DNA from: Chitinophaga sp. Cy-1792
GTDB taxonomy: Bacteria; Bacteroidota; Bacteroidia; Chitinophagales; Chitinophagaceae
Length of the DNA: 64,000 nucleotides
Assembly (NCBI RefSeq): GCF_011752935.1
Contig: NZ_VWWO01000002.1
Coordinates: 2,542,001-2,606,000, forward strand
Direction: 5' to 3'
Shown here: in pieces, positions 45,367-52,942 of the stretch
Layout: each line of letters opens with the position of its first letter
How positions within the stretch are numbered: position 1 is the stretch's first letter
Notes under the pieces: generated by a model
Seen by the model: only the letters and a program-made list of their open reading frames with translations
Databases searched by the model: none
Told to the model about the DNA's origin: nothing
Made by a program: the position numbers and the translations under genes

Positions 45367-45403
45367 TACGAAGATTTTCGTATTTGATACGAAAATCTTC
45401 GTA
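45367..45403. promoter_or_regulatory. Perfect 17+3+17-bp inverted repeat upstream of the S41 peptidase
   Basis: Arms TACGAAGATTTTCGTAT and ATACGAAAATCTTCGTA around TTG. No T-run follows, so it is not a good terminator. The right arm overlaps TACTTTG, which is one base short of a TAnnTTTG box. It may be an operator for the peptidase gene (ATG at 45433), or a terminator of the preceding gene. Confidence 0.55.
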
Positions 45404-45432
45404 CTTTGCATCAGCAACTTAAATCATGCTAT

Positions 45433-46719
45433 ATGAAACGTTTATTAATCCTTGGAATCATCTTATTGAGCGCCTGGTTTTCCCGGGCACAAACACCATT
45501 TACCAACACCACAAAACAGGCTGTAGTAAAGCAGTTGCAGGAATCGCTGGTAGCAAACTACATCTTCCTGGACACCGCGCAACGTATGAGCAACTACATC
45601 GGCGAGCGGCTAAAATCGGGTGCCTATGATAAGATTGGCAGTCCGATGGAATTTGCGCAGGCATTATCTACTGACTTGTACCATATTTATCACGATGGTC
45701 ACCTGGCCGTCCGCTATGACCCTCGCCCACAGCCGGTACAAGATACCAGTGCCGGATCTGAGCCGGTGCAATCTACTCCCGGCGACGACTATCGCAACTG
45801 GGGTTTGAAAAAGGTGGAAGTACTCTATGGTAACATAGGCTACCTATCGCTGAACCAGTTTGCAGACATCACCGAGGAAGCCAAAACTGCGGTGAATGCC
45901 GCTTTCGGATTATTAAAGCATACAGACGCCCTCATCCTTGACCTGCGCAATAACGGAGGTGGTGATGGGGAAATGGTCAAATATATCTGCAGTTTCTTTC
46001 TCCCTCCCAATACCCATCTGAACGACATCTATGAGCGCAGGACCAACAAGACGATGTCTTTCACTACAACGCTGGTAGACACAAGTGGACATTTCCAGCA
46101 AATACCGGTTTATGTACTGACGAGTCCACGTACTTATTCTGCCGCGGAAGAATGTACCTACAACCTGAAATTTTCGCGTAATGCGCAGGTAGTAGGAGAA
46201 AATACCGGTGGCGGTGCGCATCCCGTACAGCCGTTTCAGTTAGGAGACGGTTTCATCGGTTTGATTCCGTTTGCACGGTCTATAAATCCGGTAACACATA
46301 CCAACTGGGAAGGTAAGGGCATCACGCCTACTATTGCAGTGGAAAACCAGGACGCACTCCCGACGGCAATGGTAGATTTCCTCGACAAAAAACTAGAGGA
46401 GACACTGGACATAAATTTAAAAAGGAGTCGCCAATGGGCCAGAGACATGGCGGCTGCGCAGCTGCATCCATCTAAAGTTAATGCGAATACCCTGAAGAAA
46501 TATGCCGGTGAATATGGCAACAGGCAGGTAAAGTTCGACAACGGTCAGTTATTTATTACGAATCAGGGAGGCCAGTATATGCCGCTGATTCCTGTCAGTG
46601 ATAAAATTTTCAGAATGGACGGATACGATTATGTAAAAATTATTTTCTCCGACGACATCAAATCCGTTACCATGGCCTATGACGAAGGCTTTATAAATGT
46701 ACTCAAAAGAAAATCATAA
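45433..46719 (+). CDS. Secreted S41-family peptidase
   Basis: 428 residues from ATG 45433; the frame opens at TTG 45406. A signal peptide (MKRLLILGIILLSAWFSRA) is followed by a helical region (KQAVVKQLQESLVANYIFLD) and the S41 core: NIGYLSLNQFADITEEAKTA, DALILDLRNNGGGDGEMVKY, VYVLTSPRTYSAAEECTYNL with the catalytic Ser, NTGGGAHPVQPF and TNWEGKGITPT. No PDZ domain is evident, which resembles the N-acylhydrolase/retinol-binding-like S41 members. The final 90 residues form an extra beta domain. Substrate unknown; it acts in the periplasm. Confidence 0.88.
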   Translation: MKRLLILGIILLSAWFSRAQTPFTNTTKQAVVKQLQESLVANYIFLDTAQRMSNYIGERLKSGAYDKIGSPMEFAQALSTDLYHIYHDGHLAVRYDPRPQPVQDTSAGSEPVQSTPGDDYRNWGLKKVEVLYGNIGYLSLNQFADITEEAKTAVNAAFGLLKHTDALILDLRNNGGGDGEMVKYICSFFLPPNTHLNDIYERRTNKTMSFTTTLVDTSGHFQQIPVYVLTSPRTYSAAEECTYNLKFSRNAQVVGENTGGGAHPVQPFQLGDGFIGLIPFARSINPVTHTNWEGKGITPTIAVENQDALPTAMVDFLDKKLEETLDINLKRSRQWARDMAAAQLHPSKVNANTLKKYAGEYGNRQVKFDNGQLFITNQGGQYMPLIPVSDKIFRMDGYDYVKIIFSDDIKSVTMAYDEGFINVLKRKS

Positions 46720-46722
46720 GAC

Positions 46723-46769
46723 AATGCCGGATGTAACCCTTTAAAGGTGGATTACATCCGGCATTTTTT
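46723..46769 (+). terminator. Intrinsic terminator of the S41 peptidase gene
   Basis: AATGCCGGATGTAA pairs with TTACATCCGGCATT, followed by TTTTT. It isolates the peptidase from the cluster downstream. Confidence 0.9.
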
Positions 46770-46939
46770 ATCAGCTCGTTTTTTTCTTTATAGAGATGAG
46801 CAACATTTTTATTTTAAGAAAATTTTTTTACGATAGTTTTTTCCAGTTTGATATCCTAACCAACAATACAGTAGCTCAAATTATTTTTAAAATACATCTA
46901 AAAATAGTTTATGTGGAAAAATGATCCCTGTGCCTTGCA

Positions 46940-46968
46940 TTGAAAATTTGTTTTTTTATTTAATTTAG
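46940..46968 (+). promoter_or_regulatory. Promoter-like TTG-N18-TAATTTAG
   Basis: A TTG at 46940-46942 is followed 18 bp later by TAATTTAG, one mismatch to TAnnTTTG. If used, the leader to the first cluster gene is about 330 nt. Confidence 0.3.
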
Positions 46969-47166
46969 ACAGCATCAATGTTGTAAAACAATTATTCATC
47001 ACACTAAACTGTCCATACCTCAAATAACTGATATCATGTGAATATACCCTCAAAGATCGGATCGGTGTTAACTATCAACTCGCCATTTTAATCCCCTTTA
47101 ACATCACTGTTTAATAACCGGCATCTATCGTTTATGGAGTGGTATCTCTGATTTACTTATGACTGT

Positions 47167-47200
47167 GGCCAGATAACAATTTCGTTATCCGCTGGCCTGT
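47167..47200 (+). promoter_or_regulatory. Leader hairpin, possible attenuator
   Basis: GGCCAGATAAC pairs with GTTATccgCTGGCC (GGCCAG with CTGGCC, ATAAC with GTTAT) and is followed by TGTATCTTTTTAT. The T-rich tail is imperfect. It may be a weak terminator or a leader element. Confidence 0.4.
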
Positions 47201-47305
47201 ATCTTTTTATATGCTTTTATATACCTGGCGTATAGCCGGGTGGGTTAGTATTGTCCTTACCATGCTGCTTATTTTATTCATTATTCCATAAAATGAAATG
47301 CTCTT

Positions 47306-47920
47306 ATGAACACACTTACTCAAGCACAGAAAGAAAATTACGCATTAGTCAATTCACGTCTGGGACTTGCGCCTGATGCACATCTCCAACTCAGTAGCAA
47401 AATCAAGGCAATACAGCAGGAGAAAAAAGACCTGGTATTCTCTTCTGATCCATTAGAATCTGACGTTCCTCCCATTCATGTAAGTGTGGGCTCCATTGCT
47501 GAATTCAAAAAAATGGTGGGTCGCCCTGATGGCAATGATGATTACGACATCGAATATCCTGGCCCATTATCTGTCAATCATCGCGACCTGTTAGCATCTG
47601 TTCACTCTAAGGCGGAACTCTTACAGAAGATGGACGAGCAATTGTATGACAAGATGCGCCAGGCGGCACATGCTTATGTAATGGGCGATTCCCGTAGGGT
47701 AGCCGAATATGAACCACTGATCAACTCCCTGATGTTCCCTGGAAGAATTGCTGTATTTACCGGTGAAGACCTGGACATCCCTGCAGGTGAGACATACACC
47801 ATTAAAGGTGAAGATCCTGTGGTATTCAATTTCGAAGAAATTAATGAAGGCCGCGGTGCTACACTGGTGATTACCACGATGACCAGTTTGCATACACAGT
47901 ATTTTAATGCAGAAGATTAA
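47306..47920 (+). CDS. Unknown 204-aa protein X, first gene of the glycine-rich cluster
   Basis: 204 residues, no signal peptide and no membrane segment. The N-terminal part is helical and charged (MNTLTQAQKENYALVNSRLG, KIKAIQQEKKDLVF), a middle part reads HVSVGSIAEFKKMVGRPDGN, and another helical stretch (SKAELLQKMDEQLYDKMRQA) precedes a C-terminal beta domain (PGRIAVFTGEDLDIPAGETY, GATLVITTMTSLHTQYF). No family recognised. A decayed copy of its last 20 or so codons lies at 52096-52167, just before the second type A gene, so X was part of a duplicated block and probably works with the A and B proteins. Confidence 0.7.
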   Translation: MNTLTQAQKENYALVNSRLGLAPDAHLQLSSKIKAIQQEKKDLVFSSDPLESDVPPIHVSVGSIAEFKKMVGRPDGNDDYDIEYPGPLSVNHRDLLASVHSKAELLQKMDEQLYDKMRQAAHAYVMGDSRRVAEYEPLINSLMFPGRIAVFTGEDLDIPAGETYTIKGEDPVVFNFEEINEGRGATLVITTMTSLHTQYFNAED

Positions 47921-47950
47921 TCCTATTCATCACCTCAAACACAGGTTACA

Positions 47951-48592
47951 ATGGCATATGATATCATAGTTAAAGGCGATCCATATACTAATCCCAAGGC
48001 TCCAAATGGGGGTAACGGCAGTACTGGTGTGAAAGGCAATAAGGGAAATGCCGGACAATCCCATGTTGATAGCAACTGTAAGGATGTATGTGATAGTGCT
48101 CCTACTAATGGCGGTACGGGTGGTACCGGCACAAGTGGAGTTGGCGGCGGTGCGGGCGCAAAAGGTCAGCCAGCCCCTCCTACTGATTTACATCTTGGAA
48201 ATGTAACCAGGACTATTTCTATCGGAGCCTGGGGCGGCCCTGGCCAGAATGGTGGCGACGGCGGTGCCGGTGGCACTGGCGGCCCTGGTGGAGATCCGGG
48301 CAACAGTGCAGCAGGCTGCTCGAATGCCAGCACCGGCAACCAGGGAAGAGGCGGCAACGGCGGTCCTGGTGGCAGAAGTGGAGACGGCGGTAATGGTACT
48401 AACGTCAATGCCTATTATACCAATCCTGGCGGTGACCAGTACATTCAGTTTACTTCTGTCCGTGCTTCTCCTGGTATCCCGGGCAATGGTGGTAACCCAG
48501 GCAGTGGCAATCCTGCAGGCAGCAAGGGATCTACGGGTGCTACGGGTGCACAGGGCACCGATTCTACTATTCAGCGTATCAGAGAATCCTGA
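47951..48592 (+). CDS. Glycine-rich triplet-repeat protein, type A, copy 1
   Basis: 213 residues, no signal peptide. Five or so G-x-y stretches alternate with short non-glycine strands: KAPNGGNGSTGVKGNKGNAG, then NCKDVCDSAP with two Cys, GGTGGTGTSGVGGGAG, LHLGNVTRTISIGAWGG, GGDGGAGGTGGPGGDPG, GRGGNGGPGGRSGDGG, NVNAYYTNPGGDQYIQFTSV, and a last G-x-y stretch. Type A differs from type B in its start (MAYDIIVKGD), in ISIGAWGGPG, and in its polar end. The spacing of Gly every third residue is that of collagen or of polyproline/polyglycine-II bundles. It lies 30 bp after gene X. Function unknown. Confidence 0.8.
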   Translation: MAYDIIVKGDPYTNPKAPNGGNGSTGVKGNKGNAGQSHVDSNCKDVCDSAPTNGGTGGTGTSGVGGGAGAKGQPAPPTDLHLGNVTRTISIGAWGGPGQNGGDGGAGGTGGPGGDPGNSAAGCSNASTGNQGRGGNGGPGGRSGDGGNGTNVNAYYTNPGGDQYIQFTSVRASPGIPGNGGNPGSGNPAGSKGSTGATGAQGTDSTIQRIRES

Positions 48593-48603
48593 TTATTCTA
48601 TTT

Positions 48604-49251
48604 ATGGCAACGATCATTATCACCGGCGCCCCATTTGCCGGCCCTGCTGTTCCCGGTAATAACGGCAACAAGGGCAACAAAGGGGCCCATGGCAGTTCAG
48701 GCCAGATTGGTGTAACTGTCATACCCCTTAGGATCTATTGTGCCACACCTTCTACCAATGGTACTGACGGAAGTGCCGGCAGCAACGGAAGTAATGGCGG
48801 CAATGGGCAGAAAGGTGTGCCTGTACCGATCACTGACAAGCACCTGGGCATTGTTTCCGGGCAGCTGGAAGTAAAGGTTGGTGGCGGTACGGGCCAGGAC
48901 GGCGGTTATGGCGGCAATGGTGGTGATGGCGGACCTGGTGGTGACGCGGGGTCCAGCAACGTTGATGCAGACAAACTTTGCGGCGCACCGGCTGCAGGCC
49001 TTCCAGGACGCGGTGGCAGAGGCGGAAACGGCGGCCGTGGAGGTGATGGTGGTAATGGCGCCTCTGTGACGATATGGTATACCGCACTTGTATCAGGTGG
49101 CCAGATAAGTACCGATACATTCTTTGGCCAGCCGGGTATGCCGGGGGCTGGTGGAAATCCGGGAAATGGCAACTCCAGCCTCGGTCCGGGAGACATCGGC
49201 TATCCGGGAAATCCGGGATCTGCTTCATTCGTTGATGTGCGGAAAGAATAG
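48604..49251 (+). CDS. Glycine-rich triplet-repeat protein, type B, copy 1
   Basis: 215 residues, no signal peptide. Type B order: short strand MATIIITGAPFAGPAV, G-x-y stretch GNNGNKGNKGAHGSSG, a variable segment (here QIGVTVIPLRIYCATP, which lacks the DCGTWC motif of later copies), a second glycine stretch, PITDKHLGIVSGQLEVKVGG, a GGN/GGD-triplet stretch, KLCGAPAAGLPG, another triplet stretch, VTIWYTALVSGGQI, a final glycine stretch, and the conserved end GNPGSASFVDVRKE. It is the most divergent of the first five B copies. It starts 11 bp after the type A gene. Confidence 0.8.
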   Translation: MATIIITGAPFAGPAVPGNNGNKGNKGAHGSSGQIGVTVIPLRIYCATPSTNGTDGSAGSNGSNGGNGQKGVPVPITDKHLGIVSGQLEVKVGGGTGQDGGYGGNGGDGGPGGDAGSSNVDADKLCGAPAAGLPGRGGRGGNGGRGGDGGNGASVTIWYTALVSGGQISTDTFFGQPGMPGAGGNPGNGNSSLGPGDIGYPGNPGSASFVDVRKE

Positions 49252-49276
49252 TATTCACTGACTTCAAAAAATTTTT

Positions 49277-49915
49277 ATGGCAATAGTTATTACGGGAGCA
49301 CCTTATACCAGCTCTGCTGTCTCCGGCAGCAGAGGGTATAATGGCAACAAAGGTGCTACTGGTAGTTCTGGCAGAACATCCAGCAATGATTGCGGCACCT
49401 GGTGTTCCTCCCCTCCTACAGATGGCACCATGGGTAGTGCCGGCAGCAATGGCTCAGGTGGAGGCGGTGGAGCAAAAGGTAATCCCGTGCCCATATCAGA
49501 TAAACACCTGGGCGTTGTATCCGGAAGAGTAGAAGTACAGGTGGGCGGCGGGCAAGGCCAGGATGCAGGCAACGGCGGTAATGGTGGTGATGGCGGCCCT
49601 GGTGGCGATGCCGGAGCAGCCGGGGGAAGTGCAGATTATTATTGCGGCGCACCGCAGAAAGGTCAGCAAGGTCCCGGAGGCAGAGGTGGTAATGGTGGCA
49701 AAGGCGGTGATGGTGGTGATGGCAGATCTGTTACCGTATGGTATACCCAACTGGTAAACGGTGGCCAGATCATTCCCAGCACCTTCCTTGGTCAGGTAGG
49801 CAAACAGGGAACAGGAGGTAATGGCGGACAAGGTAGCTCCAGTGCCGGACCCGGTACTGTTGGCGCTCCTGGTAACCCGGGATCTGCTTCTTATGTCAAT
49901 GTCAGACAGGAGTAG
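49277..49915 (+). CDS. Glycine-rich triplet-repeat protein, type B, copy 2
   Basis: 212 residues with the standard type B layout: MAIVITGAPYTSSAVSGSRG, NDCGTWCSSPPTDG with two Cys, PISDKHLGVVSGRVEVQVGG, YYCGAPQKG, TVWYTQLVNGGQI, and the end NPGSASYVNVRQE. No export signal. The spacer from copy 1 is 25 bp; its sequence (ending TTTTTATGGCAATAG) is mirrored before the last type B gene, which supports block duplication. Confidence 0.82.
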   Translation: MAIVITGAPYTSSAVSGSRGYNGNKGATGSSGRTSSNDCGTWCSSPPTDGTMGSAGSNGSGGGGGAKGNPVPISDKHLGVVSGRVEVQVGGGQGQDAGNGGNGGDGGPGGDAGAAGGSADYYCGAPQKGQQGPGGRGGNGGKGGDGGDGRSVTVWYTQLVNGGQIIPSTFLGQVGKQGTGGNGGQGSSSAGPGTVGAPGNPGSASYVNVRQE

Positions 49916-49976
49916 TATTTCGTATAACCTTCACTGTTACATCAGGTCATTAAACAACAACTTCAAACAAAAAGCA

Positions 49977-50633
49977 ATGGCAACAATTGTTATTACCGGC
50001 CCTCCATACTCAGGCCCTGCTGTTTCCGGCAACAGAGGTTATAATGGCAACAAGGGCGCTACCGGCGCTATCGGAGCCTTAGACAGCAATGACTGCGGTA
50101 CCTGGTGTAAATCTCCCCCAACAGACGGCGCTATGGGCAGCGATGGCTCCAGCGGCTCGGCTGGTGGCGCTGGCGGCAAAGGCAATCCTATTCCGATCAC
50201 TGATAAACACCTGGGCGTTGTTACCGGAAAGGTAGAAGTACAGGTGGGTGGTGGACAGGGACAGAATGGCGGCAACGGCGGCAATGGCGGTGACGGTGGC
50301 CCGGGTGGCGATCCGGGAACCTCCGGCAATTCTCTTATAGACCAGATCGTTGCTTCCTATTGTGGCGCCTCCACAGCAGGTCCGCAGGGACGTGGCGGCA
50401 GAGGTGGCAACGGCGGCAATGCCGGCAGTGGCGGTGATGGCAGATCTGTCACCGTATGGTACACCCGGATCGACCCCGGTGGCCAGATCATTCCCAGTAC
50501 TTTCCTCGGCCAGCCCGGCAATCCGGGATCTGGTGGCAGCGGCGGTAACGGCAGCACCAATCTGGGACCGGGCAGTGTTGGCTATCCCGGAAACCCAGGC
50601 TCTGCTTCATACGTCAATGTAAGACAGGAATAG
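49977..50633 (+). CDS. Glycine-rich triplet-repeat protein, type B, copy 3
   Basis: 218 residues from ATG 49977; the frame is open further upstream, but only this start matches the other copies (MATIVITGPPYSGPAVSGNR). Layout as for other B copies with NDCGTWCKSPPTDG, ITDKHLGVVTGKVEVQV and SYCGASTAGPQG. It is nearly identical to copy 4, including the long final stretch and the following spacer, so the two come from a very recent duplication or gene conversion. Confidence 0.82.
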   Translation: MATIVITGPPYSGPAVSGNRGYNGNKGATGAIGALDSNDCGTWCKSPPTDGAMGSDGSSGSAGGAGGKGNPIPITDKHLGVVTGKVEVQVGGGQGQNGGNGGNGGDGGPGGDPGTSGNSLIDQIVASYCGASTAGPQGRGGRGGNGGNAGSGGDGRSVTVWYTRIDPGGQIIPSTFLGQPGNPGSGGSGGNGSTNLGPGSVGYPGNPGSASYVNVRQE

Positions 50634-50690
50634 TACTACGTATACACTTCACTGTTATACCATATCCTTAAAAAGCAACCTCCATAAGCA

Positions 50691-51344
50691 ATGGCTATTA
50701 TTATTACCGGCCCTTCATACTCAGGCCCTGCTGTTTCCGGCAGCAGAGGTTATAATGGCAACAAGGGCGCTAATGGCGCAATCGGAGCCCTGGACAGCAA
50801 TGACTGCGGTACCTGGTGTGAATCTTCCCCAACAGACGGCGCTATGGGCAGCGATGGCTCCAGCGGCTCGGCTGGTGGTGCTGGCGGCAAAGGCAATCCT
50901 ATTCCGATCACTGATAAACACCTGGGCGTTGTTACCGGAAAGGTAGAAGTACAGGTGGGTGGTGGACAGGGACAGGATGGCGGCAACGGCGGCAATGGCG
51001 GTGACGGTGGCCCGGGTGGCGATCCGGGCACCTCCGGCAACCCAGCAATTGACCAATTCATTGCCTCCTATTGTGGCGCCTCCACAGCAGGTCCGCAGGG
51101 ACGTGGCGGCAGAGGTGGCAACGGCGGCAATGCCGGCAGTGGCGGTGATGGCAGATCTGTTACCGTTTGGTACACCCGGATCGACCCCGGTGGCCAGATC
51201 ATTCCCAGTACTTTCCTCGGCCAGCCCGGCAATCCGGGATCTGGTGGCAGCGGCGGTAACGGCAGCACCAATCTGGGACCGGGCAGTGTTGGCTATCCCG
51301 GAAACCCAGGCTCTGCTTCATACGTCAATGTAAGACAGGAATAG
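50691..51344 (+). CDS. Glycine-rich triplet-repeat protein, type B, copy 4
   Basis: 217 residues. Differs from copy 3 in only a few places: MAIIITGPSYSGPAV at the start, ANGAIGALDSNDCGTWCESS, and the short segment NPAIDQFIASYCGAS. The last 90 residues appear identical. Copy 3 and copy 4 starts are 714 bp apart, and copies 4 and 5 are 711 bp apart. Confidence 0.82.
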   Translation: MAIIITGPSYSGPAVSGSRGYNGNKGANGAIGALDSNDCGTWCESSPTDGAMGSDGSSGSAGGAGGKGNPIPITDKHLGVVTGKVEVQVGGGQGQDGGNGGNGGDGGPGGDPGTSGNPAIDQFIASYCGASTAGPQGRGGRGGNGGNAGSGGDGRSVTVWYTRIDPGGQIIPSTFLGQPGNPGSGGSGGNGSTNLGPGSVGYPGNPGSASYVNVRQE

Positions 51345-51401
51345 TACTACGTATACACTTCACTGTTATACCATATCCTTAAACAGCAACCTCAATAAGC
51401 A

Positions 51402-52055
51402 ATGGCTATTATTATTACTGGTGCTCCATACTCAGGCCCTGCTGTTTCCGGCAGCAGGGGTTATAATGGCAACAAGGGCGCCACTGGGGCTATCGGAGCC
51501 TTAGACAGCAATGACTGTGGTACCTGGTGTAAATCTCCCCCAACAGACGGCGCTATGGGCAGCGATGGCTCCAGCGGCTCCAGTGGTGGCAACGGCGGAA
51601 AAGGCAACCCTATTCCGATCACTGACAAACACCTGGGTGTTGTATCCGGACCGGTAGAAGTAAAAGTGGGTGGCGGTACCGGCCAGAATGCCGGCAACGG
51701 CGGTAACGGTGGTGATGGCGGCCCAGGTGGAGATAAAGGCACTTCCGGGGTTCCCATGTTTGACCAGATCGTCGCCTCCTATTGTGGCGCCTCAAAAGCT
51801 GGCCCGCAGGGACGTGGTGGCAGAGGCGGTAACGGAGGCAGAGGCGGTGATGGCGGCGATGGCAGATCTGTTACTGTATGGTATACCGAATACGTAAACG
51901 GCGGCCAGATCATTCCCAGTACCTTCTATGGCCAGCCCGGTAATCAGGGAGTTGGAGGAAGTGCAGGACAGGGTAGCTCCAATCTTGGCCCTGGTAGTAT
52001 AGGTAGCCCCGGCAATCCGGGATCTGCTTCTTACGTCAATGTAAGGAAGGAGTAG
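51402..52055 (+). CDS. Glycine-rich triplet-repeat protein, type B, copy 5
   Basis: 217 residues. The first 60 residues are close to copies 3 and 4, but the centre and end differ (HLGVVSGPVEVKVGGGTGQN, TVWYTEYVNGGQI, FYGQPGNQGVGGSAGQG, SYVNVRKE) and are nearer copies 1 and 2. That mix suggests recombination between copies. A 13-bp-stem hairpin follows the stop codon. Confidence 0.82.
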   Translation: MAIIITGAPYSGPAVSGSRGYNGNKGATGAIGALDSNDCGTWCKSPPTDGAMGSDGSSGSSGGNGGKGNPIPITDKHLGVVSGPVEVKVGGGTGQNAGNGGNGGDGGPGGDKGTSGVPMFDQIVASYCGASKAGPQGRGGRGGNGGRGGDGGDGRSVTVWYTEYVNGGQIIPSTFYGQPGNQGVGGSAGQGSSNLGPGSIGSPGNPGSASYVNVRKE

Positions 52056-52088
52056 TATATCGTATAACCATACCAGTTATACGATATA
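52056..52088 (+). terminator. Spacer hairpin after type B copy 5 (13-bp stem)
   Basis: TATATCGTATAAC pairs perfectly with GTTATACGATATA around a seven-base loop. Weaker forms of the same hairpin (GTATA with TATAC) lie after copies 3, 4 and the last type B gene. There is no T-run, so transcript processing or stability is as likely as termination. Confidence 0.45.
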
Positions 52089-52095
52089 CCTAAAG

Positions 52096-52167
52096 AGACA
52101 GGGATGCAAGCTGGGAATCACCAGGATAACCAGTTTGCATACATGGTTTTTTAATGCCGCAGCATAA
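52096..52167 (+). pseudogene. Remnant of the 3' end of gene X
   Basis: The codons from about 52096 to the TAA at 52165-52167 read RQGCKLGITRITSLHTWFFN followed by Ala-Ala-Ala-stop. The end of gene X reads RGATLVITTMTSLHTQYFN then Ala-Glu-Asp-stop. The DNA after both stops is also alike (AATCCTATT.AT.A.CTCAAA). It is a decayed second copy of X lying before the second type A gene, as X lies before the first. Confidence 0.75.
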
Positions 52168-52202
52168 TCCTATTTATTATCTCAAAAAAGAAAGTATGGA
52201 CG

Positions 52203-52850
52203 ATGAACAAAAAATATAATATCGAAGTACAAGGAGGTACGAAAGCTAACAAAAAGGCGCCTAATGGCGGTGATGGCAGTGACGGCGCCCAAGGTACGAA
52301 AGGTAGTTCGGGGAAATCTTCCTTAGACAAAAATTGTAACTACAAATGTGACATCGACCCCGACAAAGGCGGCAAGGGTGACGATGGTCACGATGGACTC
52401 ATTGGTGGTGCAGGAGCCAAAGGCCTGCCAGCGCCTCCAACTAATTTAAAACTTGGCATTGTTACCAGCATAATTTCTATAGCAGCATGGGGTGGCCCGG
52501 GCCAGGATGGCGGCGATGGTGGCAAGGGTGGTAAAGGCGGGCCTGGTGGAGATCCTGGTTACTGCCCAAAAGGCTGCCCCGAAGCCGGCGATGGGCTTCA
52601 GGGTTGGGGCGGTGATGGTGGTCCTGGCGGCAAAGGCGGCGATGGAGGCGATGGTACTACCGTAATCGCTTATTATAAGAATGCCGGTGGCGATCAATAC
52701 ATTAGGTTCACGTCGGTTCAGGCCTCCCCAGGAACGCCTGGCGCTGGTGGAGAGGGCGGTAGTGGTTACTGGAATGGGAAAAAAGGAAAAATAGGCGCTA
52801 AGGGAAAAAATGGTTCACATTCTACAATCCGAATAGAAAAAGAACGCTGA
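52203..52850 (+). CDS. Glycine-rich triplet-repeat protein, type A, copy 2
   Basis: 215 residues, no signal peptide. It follows type A copy 1 throughout: KAPNGGDGSDGAQGTKGSSG, DKNCNYKCDIDP (Cys pair), LPAPPTNLKLGIVTSIISIA, AWGGPGQDGGDGGKGG, GGDGTTVIAYYKNAGGDQYI, but it is richer in Lys and Asp. ATG 52203 is chosen; an ATG at 52197 is out of frame and stops at once. It lies 35 bp after the X remnant. Confidence 0.8.
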   Translation: MNKKYNIEVQGGTKANKKAPNGGDGSDGAQGTKGSSGKSSLDKNCNYKCDIDPDKGGKGDDGHDGLIGGAGAKGLPAPPTNLKLGIVTSIISIAAWGGPGQDGGDGGKGGKGGPGGDPGYCPKGCPEAGDGLQGWGGDGGPGGKGGDGGDGTTVIAYYKNAGGDQYIRFTSVQASPGTPGAGGEGGSGYWNGKKGKIGAKGKNGSHSTIRIEKER

Positions 52851-52857
52851 GTACCTG

Positions 52858-52917
52858 GATGTTGTTTCCTGGCATGATCCGGGATCGGCATCATTCGTCT
52901 ATATGAGGAAAGCATAA
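52858..52917 (+). pseudogene. Remnant of the 3' end of a type B gene
   Basis: The codons to the TAA at 52915-52917 read DVVSWHDPGSASFVYMRKA-stop. This matches the end of type B genes (GDVGLPGIPGSAS and GNPGSASFVDVRKE). The DNA after the stop resembles the spacer after type B copy 1, up to the next ATGGCAAT. It stands where type B copy 1 stands in the first block. Confidence 0.75.
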
Positions 52918-52942
52918 TTTTTACAGACATCAAGCAATTCTT

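Larger units (their letters stand above)
46770..47305. other. Promoter and long leader region of the glycine-rich cluster
   Basis: About 540 bp without a gene, AT-rich. It carries a promoter-like pair at 46940-46968 and a hairpin at 47167-47197. A 536-bp gap before the first gene of a cluster is long compared with spacing inside the cluster. Confidence 0.5.
49277..52055 (+). repeat. Tandem array of about 0.7-kb gene units (type B copies 2-5)
   Basis: Four directly repeated gene-plus-spacer units with start-to-start distances of 700, 714 and 711 bp. The spacers share CGTATA, ACTTCACTGTTATA and AAGCAATGGC elements. Copies 3 and 4 are almost identical over gene and spacer. Confidence 0.85.

Noticed and set aside
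45341..45432. The 37-bp inverted repeat as a CRISPR or transposon end
   Set aside because: It is a single copy with no spacers, no transposase and no target duplication seen nearby.
48906..49196. Pro-rich minus-strand frames opposite the glycine-rich genes
   Set aside because: They are the complement of GGX codons (GGC, GGT give GCC, ACC, CCG, CCA), seen opposite every copy; shadows of the real genes.
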